A DNA stretch of 64,000 nt from contig CM053253.1 of NCBI GenBank assembly GCA_028583405.1, forward strand, positions 12,039,112 to 12,103,111, given 5' to 3'. The position numbers and the translations under genes were made by a program. Shown here one piece after another: positions 36,931-64,000 of the stretch (its first letter is position 1; each line of letters opens with the position of its first letter). This DNA comes from Pogonophryne albipinna (lineage: Eukaryota; Chordata; Actinopteri; Perciformes; Artedidraconidae). The notes beneath the pieces were generated by a model. The model had not been told where the DNA came from, did no database searches, and worked only from the letters and a program-made list of their open reading frames with translations.

Positions 36931-37383
36931 ATGCAAGACAATTTCTAAGCCGTTACCCAGCGCCGTACATAATGGCAGCCCACTGCTCCTAACACTAGGA
37001 TGGGTCAAATGCAGAGAAACCGTTTAGTTACATAGTACCTGTACTATGTAATGACAATAAGTTGAATCATCATCATCAAGTAAAGGTAACCTTAAAACAA
37101 GTGTTTTTCTTCTTTGTTTGAAAAAAAAAATGTGTTAATTAGTGAGCTAATCATCTTCTTAGTGTGTTTCCCTAAATGTTAAACTATTCCTAAAACCAAT
37201 GTGATCCTCATCTCCAAACTTATTCGAGTCCGTTTTTGTAGAGTATCTCAATGACAGACAAAATATCTTATATGACTCATGTGTGACCCTAAAAGTTCTT
37301 GGTAGTATCATGCAGCATTATATTTGTAACCACAATAACTGTAATTGAACCACAATTAAAAAAGTCTTATTACGAATATTCAT

Positions 37384-38544
37384 TTTATTTTGCATATTTG
37401 TTTAAAATGTGATGTATGGCTTGGTTTATGACTTTACTAAGGTGGCGCCGCAGCACCGTGAGACTCCAGTAGCATCACTGCACGACTGTCTTGTTTTCTG
37501 CAGATGGAAAAAACAAAACAAAGAAACAACTCTGAGCAGTACAATGGGCTGGAAAAGGAGCTCGGTCCTGACACTGGCATATACTGCATCGCTCCATTTC
37601 TCTCTCACTCAACTCACACACAGAGACACCAAATACACTCACACACATTCAGTAAAAACATCACCTACATCCAAACACGTGATATGTATTGACAACTGTG
37701 TCATCTAAGTATCATTAAACCGAACAGTCCCCATAGACCAAATCTAGACACTGCTGCTCCAAATAGGCTAATAAGCTGCTGCTGAAACATAATGAAATGA
37801 CTTTAGAGTGTTAACAAAGACCTTCTCTCAGTGATATCTAGCGATATAAAAACAAAATATCAGTGTTGTCTACCTTATTAATGCTCATCCTTTATCATCA
37901 TAATTGCATATTCTGTTAAACTATGATTATCACCATGAAATGACTTGCCAGCGGTAGATGAAAGGGACAAAAGGGAGCATAATAAACATTTTGTTCATTT
38001 GAGATGAGAGACTAATCAGAATGACAAACACAAAGTGAACCACGTGGAGAGAGATAGGGGGAGATCTTTAAGGCCGTAGACAGAAAGGTAACCTTGCAGA
38101 GGAGGTCATTGGACCTTCGTTTCTGAAAGAGGAACTCAGCTTGGCTAATATCCACCATTCAGTTCAGTACCTTTGGAGAAACTGCAGCCGCAGCATCATG
38201 TCAAACAGACATATTTCTCTTTACATGTCCGCTCTCCAGCAGTCGGCCTGCCTCCAACAGCACCAGTAAGATAGTCTTATTCCAGTCCCTGACGTCTGCC
38301 ACGTATGAAAAACATTCAGATCGTATGCTCATGACAGTAGCATCGGAACATTTTCATCAACTATTACAACAATAATAATAATAATATATATATAAAAAGA
38401 CAGGAATGAGAGTGTTTTCTTAAAGCCCTTTTGATTACGTCACACTCTCTCCCTGGTTATCCAGTCTCATCCTGAAGATGAAGACGAAGTCACAGGTCAA
38501 CAGTCACGCTGCTTTGAATCATCAGTCCTGCAGCTGAGGGTCGC
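37384..38544 (-). other. rbm38: Likely rbm38 3' untranslated region
   Basis: It lies below the rbm38 stop at 38545-38547. A - strand AATAAA (TTTATT at 37384-37389) is the first good polyadenylation motif I found. No coding signal is seen. The extent is inferred. Confidence 0.4.
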
Positions 38545-52218
<13,674 letters not shown>

Positions 52219-52587
52219 TATTTCTAAAGGAACCCCGACCAGCTGACCTAGAAACAGCGGCGAACTCATGCGGCTTGTGGAGAAAATGAAAGAGGAATAA
52301 CACGAATAGAGACAAGAAAGCAGCCGAATAACTTTACGCTGCTTGGTCACCGAGACGCTCTGATGACAGCAGAGTCCATGGTCAAACCTTATAGTCTATG
52401 GGTCAAACACGCAGCAGCGTCCAGTTGCATCACACGCAGCTTCTGGATGTGTAGCCCTCCTGACAGGTGTCTCTGAACCTCATGTCTCCTGTCTCGGAGG
52501 GAAAAAGTCTTTAAGGCTCGGTGGGCGCGTCTTGTGTTCGCCTCCTGCGCGTCTGATCCAATGGACGAGCGGTGCGACTCTTCCATC

Positions 52588-52834
<247 letters not shown>

Positions 52835-53171
52835 AACGAATAAATCTTCACTATCATTTAAAACGTTGCCTTAATTTAGGAGAGTATCATAAGTAATTAT
52901 ATATTTATTTTCTGTTGATAAACTGACTGTAGATACTTCAGATTGGTAGTAGACTGTGAAAAATAGGATTTAAAACACAGAGAAGGAAGTTAATACTACA
53001 AGAAAGAGAAACTGACATCTGTTAATATTTTAGGACTCAATTTGTGCCAATCATTTTTTATTTATGAGGGGTTTCCAGGTGTGGGGTTGATCCTGTCTGA
53101 CAGAGAGCATATGGGTGATCACACTTTTTCTATCCAATCCTAACTGTTAAAGACTTGTTTGGATACAAAAC

Positions 53172-53179
53172 AAATATAC

Positions 53180-53213
<34 letters not shown>

Positions 53214-53226
53214 CATATATATACAA
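53172..53226. repeat. (TA)n microsatellite
   Basis: An AT-alternating tract of about 50 bp with two GT/AC interruptions. Confidence 0.9.
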
Positions 53227-53507
53227 ATAAACAATTTACTGTAAAAAGAGAATTAGACCGCTGCATTGAGTAAAATGTCATATTTGTATTTGGAAACCTT
53301 GGTAATACTTTTACAACTTTTACTTCTTAACAAACTGTAAACCAGCTGGTAGCGCTATAGTGAAGAAGTCAGGATCATCAACTTCAGTCAGTTTCATCAT
53401 GACAATAATGAACGTGCAATTACGTATCTGTCACTACGTTTTTTTTGCACTACTAAATACTGTTCATATTCACATTAATTATGTGACCGTCTATGTTTCC
53501 TGGAGAT

Positions 53508-53648
53508 ATTGAATTGCTCTTTTTACTGCACTGTTAGTGTACAGTTTTATTATTATTGTGCTGCTGTGTTTATTGTATTTCTCTTACTCTGGCACAACAA
53601 TTTCCTTCGGGAAAAATAAAGTCCTATCTTATCTTATGTTATCTTAAT
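53508..53648 (+). mobile_element. Non-LTR retrotransposon 3' tail
   Basis: Second copy of the tail at 15835-15952. ACTGCACTGTTAGTGTACAG and CACAACAATTTCCTTCGGGA are shared, ending in TATCTTATCTTATGTTATC. Confidence 0.6.
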
Positions 53649-53829
53649 TGTTGCCGCTGGTGAGACAGAAAATAAAAGATCAAACAGTTATAAAGAAATG
53701 AAACACTGCATTATTTTTAGACTGAACGCATAGAATCCCCACTGCATTAAAACAAAAGTGAAACAAAAAATGCCACACACCATTTCCCCAGCTACAAAGG
53801 GTTGAAAGAGACAACCTGGCAGCTTAACT

Positions 53830-55835
53830 TAAACTGAGACTGTAATTGTAATTACCACAAAGAATCTGAATAATCCTGGAAAATGTTGGAAAGCCATTAA
53901 ATCGTTATCCACCGGCGATATCCGTAATGAGCTACCTCCGTGCATTACCACAGCATCTGGCTCTATATCGGACAGGGCTACTATGCTAAATTGCTTTAAT
54001 GAGCATTTTGTGTCCTGTGGTTCTCTATTTGATTCTGTCACTAACTCTGCTTCTGTGAACACTACAGTTTGTGACTCTGAAAAACGTGTGTTGGAAAACC
54101 CTTTCAGTTTTTACCCCTTTTACTGTTGATGTTGTTCGTGAAGCTTTAACCAAGTTAGATCCTAAGAAACCGGCTGGCCCGGACAACGTAGAACCTTTCT
54201 TTTTAAAGATAGCTGCAGATTTTATTGCTCCACCTCTCACTACTCTTTTTAACCTCTCCCTCAGCACTAACACAATTCCAAAATTGTGGAAGTTAGCGTA
54301 TGTCCTGCCTTTGCTAAAAGGAGGGGAGGCCACCTTATTAAATAACTATAGGCCAATCTCTAAGTTGTCAGTTCTGGCTAAGGTTCTTGAACGCTTAGTG
54401 AGTGAACAGGTAAAGGTGTTTTTATGTACAAATGACATCCTCTCTAAACATCAGTCAGGCTTCAGAAAGCAACATAGCACCATCACTGCCACAATGAAAG
54501 TGGTGAATAATGTGGCGAGTATTTTAGATAATAAGCAGAGTTGTGCAGCTCTATTTATTGACCTTTCCAAAGCGTTTGACACCGTTGATCATCGCATCTT
54601 AAAGCAGAGGCTAGCCAGTATAGGCATGTCCAGCCATGCAGTGGGGTGGTTTGTAAACTACCTCTCTGAAAGGTCGCAATGTGTTCATTTTGATGGGCTG
54701 TCTTCTGAGTGGTTAAACATTGCTAATGGTGTTCCTCAAGGTTCTGTTTTAGGTCCACTTTTATTCTCCATCTACATCAACTGTTTAGGTGAAAATGTGG
54801 ATGAAGCTACTTTACATTTGTATGCGGATGATACCGTGATGTACTGTGCAGGTCCCTCCATTAAGGAAGCTGGTGTTAAATTACAGGCTGTTTTTAACAT
54901 TATTCAGACTCAGCTCTCTGAACTAAAGCTTCTTTTAAATGTTGAGAAAACCAAGGTAATGCTCTTTTCTAAAGCTAAAAAGACACCAGAGCCTGTTTTA
55001 GATATTGTAACTACGCAAGGAATAAAACTTGAAGTGGTTACCTGTTACAAATACCTTGGTATCTGGCTTGATGATTGTCTCACTTTTAAACTTCATGTCA
55101 ATAACCTGCTTAAAAAGCTGAGGGTTAGGGTAGGTTTCTTCTACAGGAACAAGTCCTGTTTCTCGCTTGAGGCCAGGAAAAGGCTAGTCACTGTGACCTT
55201 TTTACCTGTGCTGGACTATGGTGATCTGATGTATATGAATGCACCTGCCAATTGCCTGAACAAGTTAGATGCTGCGTATCACAGTGCACTAAGATTTGTG
55301 ACAAACTGTAAAGCATTAACCCATCACTGTACCCTGTATGCAAGGGCTGGTTTGCTTTCACTAACTGTACGGAGGCTCAGTCACTGGTACATTTTTATAT
55401 ACAAAGCCATGTTAGGGAAACTTCCATCTTATATCTGCTCCCTGATCTCACGGAAAATTGTAAGTGGCTACTGCCTGAGATAGAATGCTGTGGTTTTATT
55501 AAATGTGCCAACTGCTAGGACTGTCTTAGGGAAGACAGCTTTTAGATGCGCAGCTCGTCTGTCTTGGAATAGTCTGCAAATTAAATGGAAACTGAACAAT
55601 CTGGTGCCACTAAATGTTTTTAAAGCTCGGTTGGATGCTAGTCAATCGGAAGCTATTGGTACCTGTTTATGTGGATAATTATGTAAATGATGCTGTATGA
55701 TGTCCTTTTGTTGTTCTATTTATGTTTTTATGTTTCATGTGGAACTACTTGAGCAGGTCTCCCTTGAAAAAGAGATCAATGATCTCAATGGGATTTATCT
55801 GTATAAATAAAGGTTTGAAATGAAATGAAAATTGT
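53830..55835 (+). mobile_element. 5'-truncated LINE with nearly intact reverse transcriptase ORF
   Basis: The long frame 54071-55483 encodes RT with PAGPDN, NYRPISKLS, HQSGFRKQHST, FIDLSKAFDTVDH, GVPQGSVLGPL and the catalytic YADD (about 54822). Upstream coding (53840-54090) is in another frame, joined by a single-base shift near 54100. A TAG at 55481-55483 interrupts, and the same frame resumes to 55678. The 3' end has GGTCTCCCTTG, ATCTCAATGGGA and AATAAAGG followed by a GAAAT-type tail. It is of the jockey/CR1/L2 kind, and differs from the LINE at 20481. Confidence 0.85.
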
Positions 55836-56151
55836 ATTACAAATGACACTCAAATCTAAAAGTTATTTAAAGCTCTGCGGGGCTGACGGGGCTAGCAGCA
55901 GCAGCAGTAGCAGGGTTGGGACAGCCTGGAGGTGTGAGATCTTTCCTAGGGGCGCAAAACCATTAGGAGAAGGGGAAGAAAAGTGGGATGATTTATGACA
56001 AAAGCTTCCACAGGGGAGGAGACCGTTTGCAGGAAACAAAAAGACAGATTAAAACGTCACTGACAGCAGGCATAGGAAGCTTTCGTCTTCTTCAATTCAG
56101 TTCTGAGGATTTGCCACACAGATGTCCTCCACACTTTATTCCCTCTTGTCT

Positions 56152-56492
<341 letters not shown>

Positions 56493-57544
56493 GAATTGTA
56501 ATGATTGTCATGTACAAAATGTTTGAAAGCATAAAAAACAACAGAGACATTTTAATGTTTAAATATAAATTTGTATTTACATCGATATTAACATCAAGAA
56601 ACAAGGTAAGAAAAAGAAATGCAATAGTATTTTACATCCTGTAATAATGACTGTATGTTTCCCAGATGTGTTTTCTCTTTTCTTTAGCTCCAACGATGCA
56701 CTGACAGGAGATCGTTTCCTTTAAAGCAAAACACATACTTTTTTTTTGTTTACATTTGTAGATTCATACTCTTCATTGAGACTGGGGTTAAACAAAGCTA
56801 AAACAACTCCAAGCTATTATTCGGAGACAAAATGACATCAATCATGAAACCTTCTTTCCAGCTTAGAAAATGTTGACATTCTCTTGTGAAAGAACCGTCT
56901 GCAGCACCACAATTCAACTGGCCATAAGTTCTACAGAAAGGAAGACACTTTTACAAACAAAAAACTCAAACCACCTCAGCAGACTCGTCTCTACTCTATG
57001 TCATACGGATGGGGATAAAATGCAATTAAACATATCTAGTTTAATGTATATTATAGGTTATGTGCGACAGTTAAAGCACACGGGAGTACTTGCACGTTCT
57101 ACGTCGGGAACGGTTTCTACGCACAGCAGAATGACAAACAAAAATCTTTGGATTGAGCATGTGTTCAAAGGTAGATTTCTCAACATAAGCTTCACAGGAA
57201 ATAAAATGAAAATTAAGGCAAAGAAAAAAGTCAGTTATCAGGTAATAAGGGGTTTAAACTACTTCATGTGTTGCTTCCATCATGTTAAAACATTTGTAAA
57301 CGCACCAAATGGACTTATGGACAGTTATACGGTGGGACTGATTTCCGAAGTGTCGTATCTGAGGCCGAACGATCATTTCTGCAAAATTCTGAGCACAGAA
57401 ATCTCAGGAGAGAAAGTCACACATGGAAGCATGAGGTTCAGAACACATCGACGCCACATACTGGTAAGACATCCGGGCCTCGAGAAGCCTAACACAATCA
57501 TGTGTCAACTCTTTTTGTATAGGCTTTTTTTTTTTGACAGAAGA

Positions 57545-59393
<1,849 letters not shown>

Positions 59394-62300
59394 TCAGCAG
59401 TATTTCTAGATTGAGGGGAGAGAAGAGAGAAAGGAATAAAGAAAAGTGTGCAATAGAACTGCAACTGATCTGAAGTGTAGCCTGTCATTAAAACAGCTTC
59501 CAGAATGAAAATCTTATTAAAGCAAATTTCATTCAAGCAAAAAGGATAAATCCTCCGTATTTATCTGAAGTTAAGCTGATAAAACTTCTTCATCCTGATT
59601 TAAATATATATGAAAAATGAAAAAAGAAATTGGCATGAAAACAGGTCGATAGAAACAGACTGTGTTTCTTTGCTGAGCCAAAGCAGAGCTATATTAACAG
59701 AAACCAGAAATTGATAATAAAAGACTACATTTGGTTGATACCGACTAAATTGAACTAACTAAGACTCCCCATCTCTTACAATGAAACTGCTATAACAAGA
59801 AATGCACTCACTATGGAAAGGAGTAGATATCAAAGCAATAACCATTTAGTGTATACATAGGCTTGTCAGTATTGTGTTACGACAAATTTGAATAAATAAA
59901 ACCAGTTTTTTCAGACTCTCCTCCGCTCTGCACCCACCTGATCAGGCCCCATCGGCATGCGTCCCATCACCATGGGGTTCATTCCCATCTGCCCTCCCAT
60001 CTGGCCCATGTGACCTCCTCCTCCGCTGGCTGGCATCCCCCCGTTCATCATCATGCCCCCATACTGGCCCGGGTTCCCCTGCTGCCCAAACTGCTGCTGC
60101 CCTGGAGGTCCCTGCTGCCCAAACTGCTGCTGAGGGTACGAGCTGGAGAGGGAGAGCGACAGGAAGAACAAGCTGGCATTTAAGAAATAACACCTGAAGA
60201 GAAAGGTTCTCCCTTATCTGACAGCACAGAGTTGTAGCACCTGTTGTAGATGTGTGTGATTTCCTACCTGGTGCGTCCCATGCCTCCCTGCGACCAGCCT
60301 TTCATTTCCGCCCCCTGGTACATGGGACCGCCCTGCGGGTGCTGTTGCATCATGGGGTTCTGAGGCCCCAGGCGGCCGGGCATCATGGCGTTAGGAGGAC
60401 TGCCGCCTGCTGGGCCGAACGAGGGGTCTCCCTGCTGGCCCATCCCTGTGGAGAGAAATCATCCAGCATCAGCTCAGTCCTCTATTTACAGGAAATACAT
60501 AACTGAAGGAATAACCAACCATCAATATGCACTATTTTACACTTTTTTCAATGTTGTTAGTATTACACAGGGTACAATGCATAGTACTAACATGGAAACT
60601 ATTATCCTGGAGATGAAAGACTACAATCTAATCATTTAATTAAAAATAATGGTATCATGAATCCACAGGTGTCTATATGACATTCTCTCCCTTTTTAATT
60701 TAAATAATTTAAATATTTTCTACACAGGTATTGACTGATATTGATCAATTGTATGTTTAGTAATAGATTCAAGACCTAAATCTCAATTGAAATGTGTTAA
60801 AAAATATATATAAAGATGGTAAATCAAGATAGATAGCGATCCTTTTGCCTTATAATGTGTTCTGATACTTACTATCCCTTTAATAACAACGTTTGGACTG
60901 ACTATAAAAAAACAGAGCGAGGGATGGTATTCTTTCAACATAAATCTTCCAATCCTCCAATCTAATGACAAATGTGAAGAAGACCCCTGCAGTGCACTGA
61001 CTCCCCACCAGGGAGCAGCAGTACTCAGTGATGCACCAGCCTCAGTAAACTCACCATAGCTACCCCCGTAGCCGAACTGCTGCGGCCCCGACTGGCCCAT
61101 GGTCGGCCCCCCCATCGGGCTCTCCATGCCCCCAGGAGCCGTGACGTTTGGAGGAGGACTGAACCCCCCCGCGGCGGCTGCGGCGGCGGCGGCCTGCTGC
61201 TGCTGCATCAGCATCATCATCCGCTGCCTCCTCATCTGCATGGTGACCATCTCCCTGCTGCGCTGAGCCATCATCTGAGCGTTGATGAAGCCCGGCTGCA
61301 CGAAACACATAATCAGAGAAGTTGAGGAGGGTTTGCATGTGGTATAGATATATTTGGAGCGTTAATAAAGTGTGTATGCTATAAAATATACAGCGTGTAA
61401 TGTAAAAAGTAGGTGAGTGATAAGGTCTCTTGGACAAACATGGTAATTTGGATGAAAGATGGATAAGAAAGGCTTATGTTTTAAATTCCATTAGACTACA
61501 ACAGTCAACTTCCAATTGTTGCATCACTTGAATGTTTCTTAAAGAAAAGGAAAATACAAACATAAAAGTAATATTTTACAGACTACGTAACAACTCTAAC
61601 AAATTAAAGTCAACAGAGCAGCATCGGAGCTGAACACTCCAGCACCTGTCTCTCTTTTGACAATATACTAGACATGATAAATATATAAGGAATGTCGTGG
61701 CCATAAAACCTTCAAATTACTGGCAATTTTAATCCCTCTGGACATAAGTAAATCTAAAAAAATAAGACTCCTAAAAAGCCACAGCAGGGATCTGTCGAGT
61801 CAGTCAGTATGTTGAACAGATGTAATGAAAGGATCAGTACCACATTCTGATCAAGCACACCATATAAAGGGGTTTTAAGTGTGAACTACTATTAGTGTCA
61901 AACTTGACCCTGATGACGAAATTAAACCATAATCTTTGATATGATCATCTCATATTTCAAAATCAGTATTTCAGTGATTCGTCCTTAATATAAAGTATAT
62001 TTACGTCGTCTACCTGTCCTCCCATGCCAGGCTGCATGCCTGGCCTCATGCCAGGGTTTCCTCCTGGGTTCTCCATCTTCATGCCCATGCCCTGCCGCGT
62101 CTGATTCATGAACTGAGGAGAAAAAACCCATTAAAGACAAGATGGAGGAGCAAATGATTCTCTGACCCTGACCCACTTGTATATATACTTACTATATATT
62201 TGCAGAAAATGTATATATACTGTGTATGCTGAAATGAACGGTGCAACTTGATGATGGTGATTCATTGCATTAGTTTGGGTCTTGTTAAAACGTAATTGTT

Positions 62301-63724
62301 TGCATGCAAACCGTGAGCCTCCTGTACCTGCTGGCCCTGCAGCCTCTGCTGCAGCTGCAGCCTCATGGGCTTGTTGGCAGTCATCACCCTGGGTCTCATC
62401 ATGTTGGCACGAGGGTGACCCATGCCGCCCATCCCACCCATTCCAGGGAAGCTTCCACCTTGGCCCATCTGAGACAGCATGGGCCCGAACCCCCCCTGCT
62501 GGGCCTGGCCCTGCATGGGGTTCCCTCCATAGCCAGACTGCATGGGCATGGTGGGGGGTCCGGGGTAGCCCTGTCCATAGAGGGGCTTCTGATCTAGCAC
62601 CATGGACGGGTCCTGCCCTGGAAAAGACTCCAGCTGCTGCTCACTTCCCTGGTTCTGGAGCAAACAAGACAAAAGAAGAACTTTGTCAAACCTCTCCATC
62701 TAATTGATTAATTTCCAATTGGTTGGCTCTGTAATTGTCTTTTTCTAAGCAGCACAGACAGATCCCGCTGGACTCATCCATCTTCCTTCAGAGAGAGTCT
62801 GAACACGGTGAGTCATGACTGAAATATCTAATGCAAAGATGAACGTTAGGCTCACTTATGAGTCATGGCATGCAGACGGATCGTTTCTACGTTCAATTAG
62901 CTTCTAGAAAGATCTAGAATGCACGAGGATGAAAGCGTGGTAAAAGGAATACTTAACACACTATATCAAAACATGTATTAAGATCCCTCACAACTTGTGC
63001 AGTAGAATCAAAGTCTCGCTTTCCCAGGCGTACTGTATGCTCAATACTTCCCGAACACATGGGTAAGACTGTTAATGCACAAGTGTTTTAAATAGTAAGG
63101 TTTTATCAAAAATGCACGTGCTTGGGAAGTGGCGAGCATAACATTGATATGATTTATACTGCATGTGCTGTTTTAAACAGAGGCCCCTCATATACTTTAT
63201 TTTATCAATTACATTTTCAGATTTTCATTCAGCAGCGAGGCATACGAGAAGACCAAGTCTTGAAGGTTACACAGAGCGAGTAATTGACATTTTTCAATCC
63301 ATATTTGTACATTTTTTCTGCAGACCCACCTGGCTGACGAGGTCCGGGATACCCAGCGCTCGGTCGATCTCCTCCAGAGCGATGCCGTCCGTGTTGTTGA
63401 GCAGAGAGTCCAGCTGGTCCAGAAGCGCCCGCTCGTCGCTCTGACCCTCACTGGTGGTGGGAGGCACCAGGAGATCATCTAAGGCGTTTCCAAACTGTCG
63501 TCTACAAGGCACAAACAGACACTCATGAGGCTGATTCAAACCTCCTGTTATATTACATGATGTACTCCCGAGCAGCTCATCAGGAATGAATACAGAGGAG
63601 GAGGGATGTTGCACTGACCTGGTACCGTCCATGCTCATTATGGCGTCGGGCCAGGAGGGGGACTGGTTGGGCTGGCCCTGCTGACTGAAGGGGCTCATCC
63701 CCATCCCCATGTCGGCAGAGCTTC
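59394..63724 (-). CDS. ncoa3: NCOA3 (SRC-3/AIB1) nuclear receptor coactivator; last eight coding exons
   Basis: Exons on the - strand: 63724-63619, 63501-63330, 62654-62328, 62112-62014, 61295-61055, 60445-60268, 60142-59938, 59405-59394 (TGA). All phases match; about 446 codons are in the window and the 5' part lies to the right. The segment contains the CBP/p300-binding AD1 region ([30 protein letters not shown]), a Met/Gly/Gln-rich region ([26 protein letters not shown]), a short Gln4-Ala8 tract where mammals have a long polyglutamine, and the NCOA3-specific end GHMGQM...MPMGPDQ-KYC. NCOA1 and NCOA2 end differently. The protein acts in the nucleus, bridging nuclear receptors to histone acetyltransferases. 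The last three codons plus stop form a separate 12-nt coding exon. Confidence 0.95.
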
Positions 63725-64000
63725 CTACACCACGGAGACATTACATATTTGAATTATTCACATACAGGTAGTCAGCAGCTACAGGTTATGCAGGTTGGGT
63801 GTGATGAACAGGGAAGTGTAGTATGTATTCGTCCACATATAGTTAAGGTCTCCTCATTATAGAATAACTTCTAAAAAACCTCAGATTGCCATACAATTTA
63901 GTACAGAAATGTACTTCAGGGTGTACTGTAATATGGTCACTTTGGTAATCCCTAAACTTCATCTAAAGGTATTATAAGATCAACATTTGTATTAGATTTT

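Overview
This window is teleost (probably percomorph) nuclear DNA. Evidence for this is the large multi-exon vertebrate genes with GT-AG introns, a fish-type aquaporin, long (CA)n arrays and fish-typical LINE, hAT, piggyBac-like and MITE repeats. I see no prokaryotic or organellar content. Five protein-coding genes could be traced exon by exon, with codon phase checked across every junction.

Layout: (1) 3-16434, + strand: the last 27 coding exons of baz2a (TIP5, the large subunit of the nucleolar remodelling complex NoRC), open at the left edge, ending in a PHD finger and a bromodomain. Its 5.2-kb last intron is packed with transposon remnants. (2) 16435-24080: baz2a 3'UTR, an inverted minisatellite, an unexplained block, and a decayed LINE on the - strand. 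(3) 24082-27146, +: a complete aquaporin, best matched to the fish aqp14 group. (4) 31693-33069, +: mip (lens aquaporin-0), complete in layout but with a one-base frameshift in exon 1. (5) 38545-52218, -: rbm38 (RRM RNA-binding protein), four coding exons, complete. (6) 59394-63724, -: the last eight coding exons of ncoa3 (SRC-3), ending in a 12-nt coding exon. A second LINE lies at about 53830-55835.

The genes do not form a pathway. In human, from memory, BAZ2A and MIP map to 12q13 and RBM38 and NCOA3 to 20q13, so the window appears to span a junction between two conserved synteny blocks. The two aquaporins are tandem and share intron positions, so they are probably old tandem paralogues.

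I found no clearly new molecular system. The points most worth checking are the mip frameshift, the aquaporin with both aromatic-filter positions replaced by valine, a 79-bp perfect duplication between the LINE and the aqp14 intron, an internally deleted hAT element that still carries a TTF zinc-finger ORF between perfect 8-bp duplications, very long UG tracts in rbm38 introns and in the likely ncoa3 3'UTR, and a 289-codon unassigned ORF opposite ncoa3.
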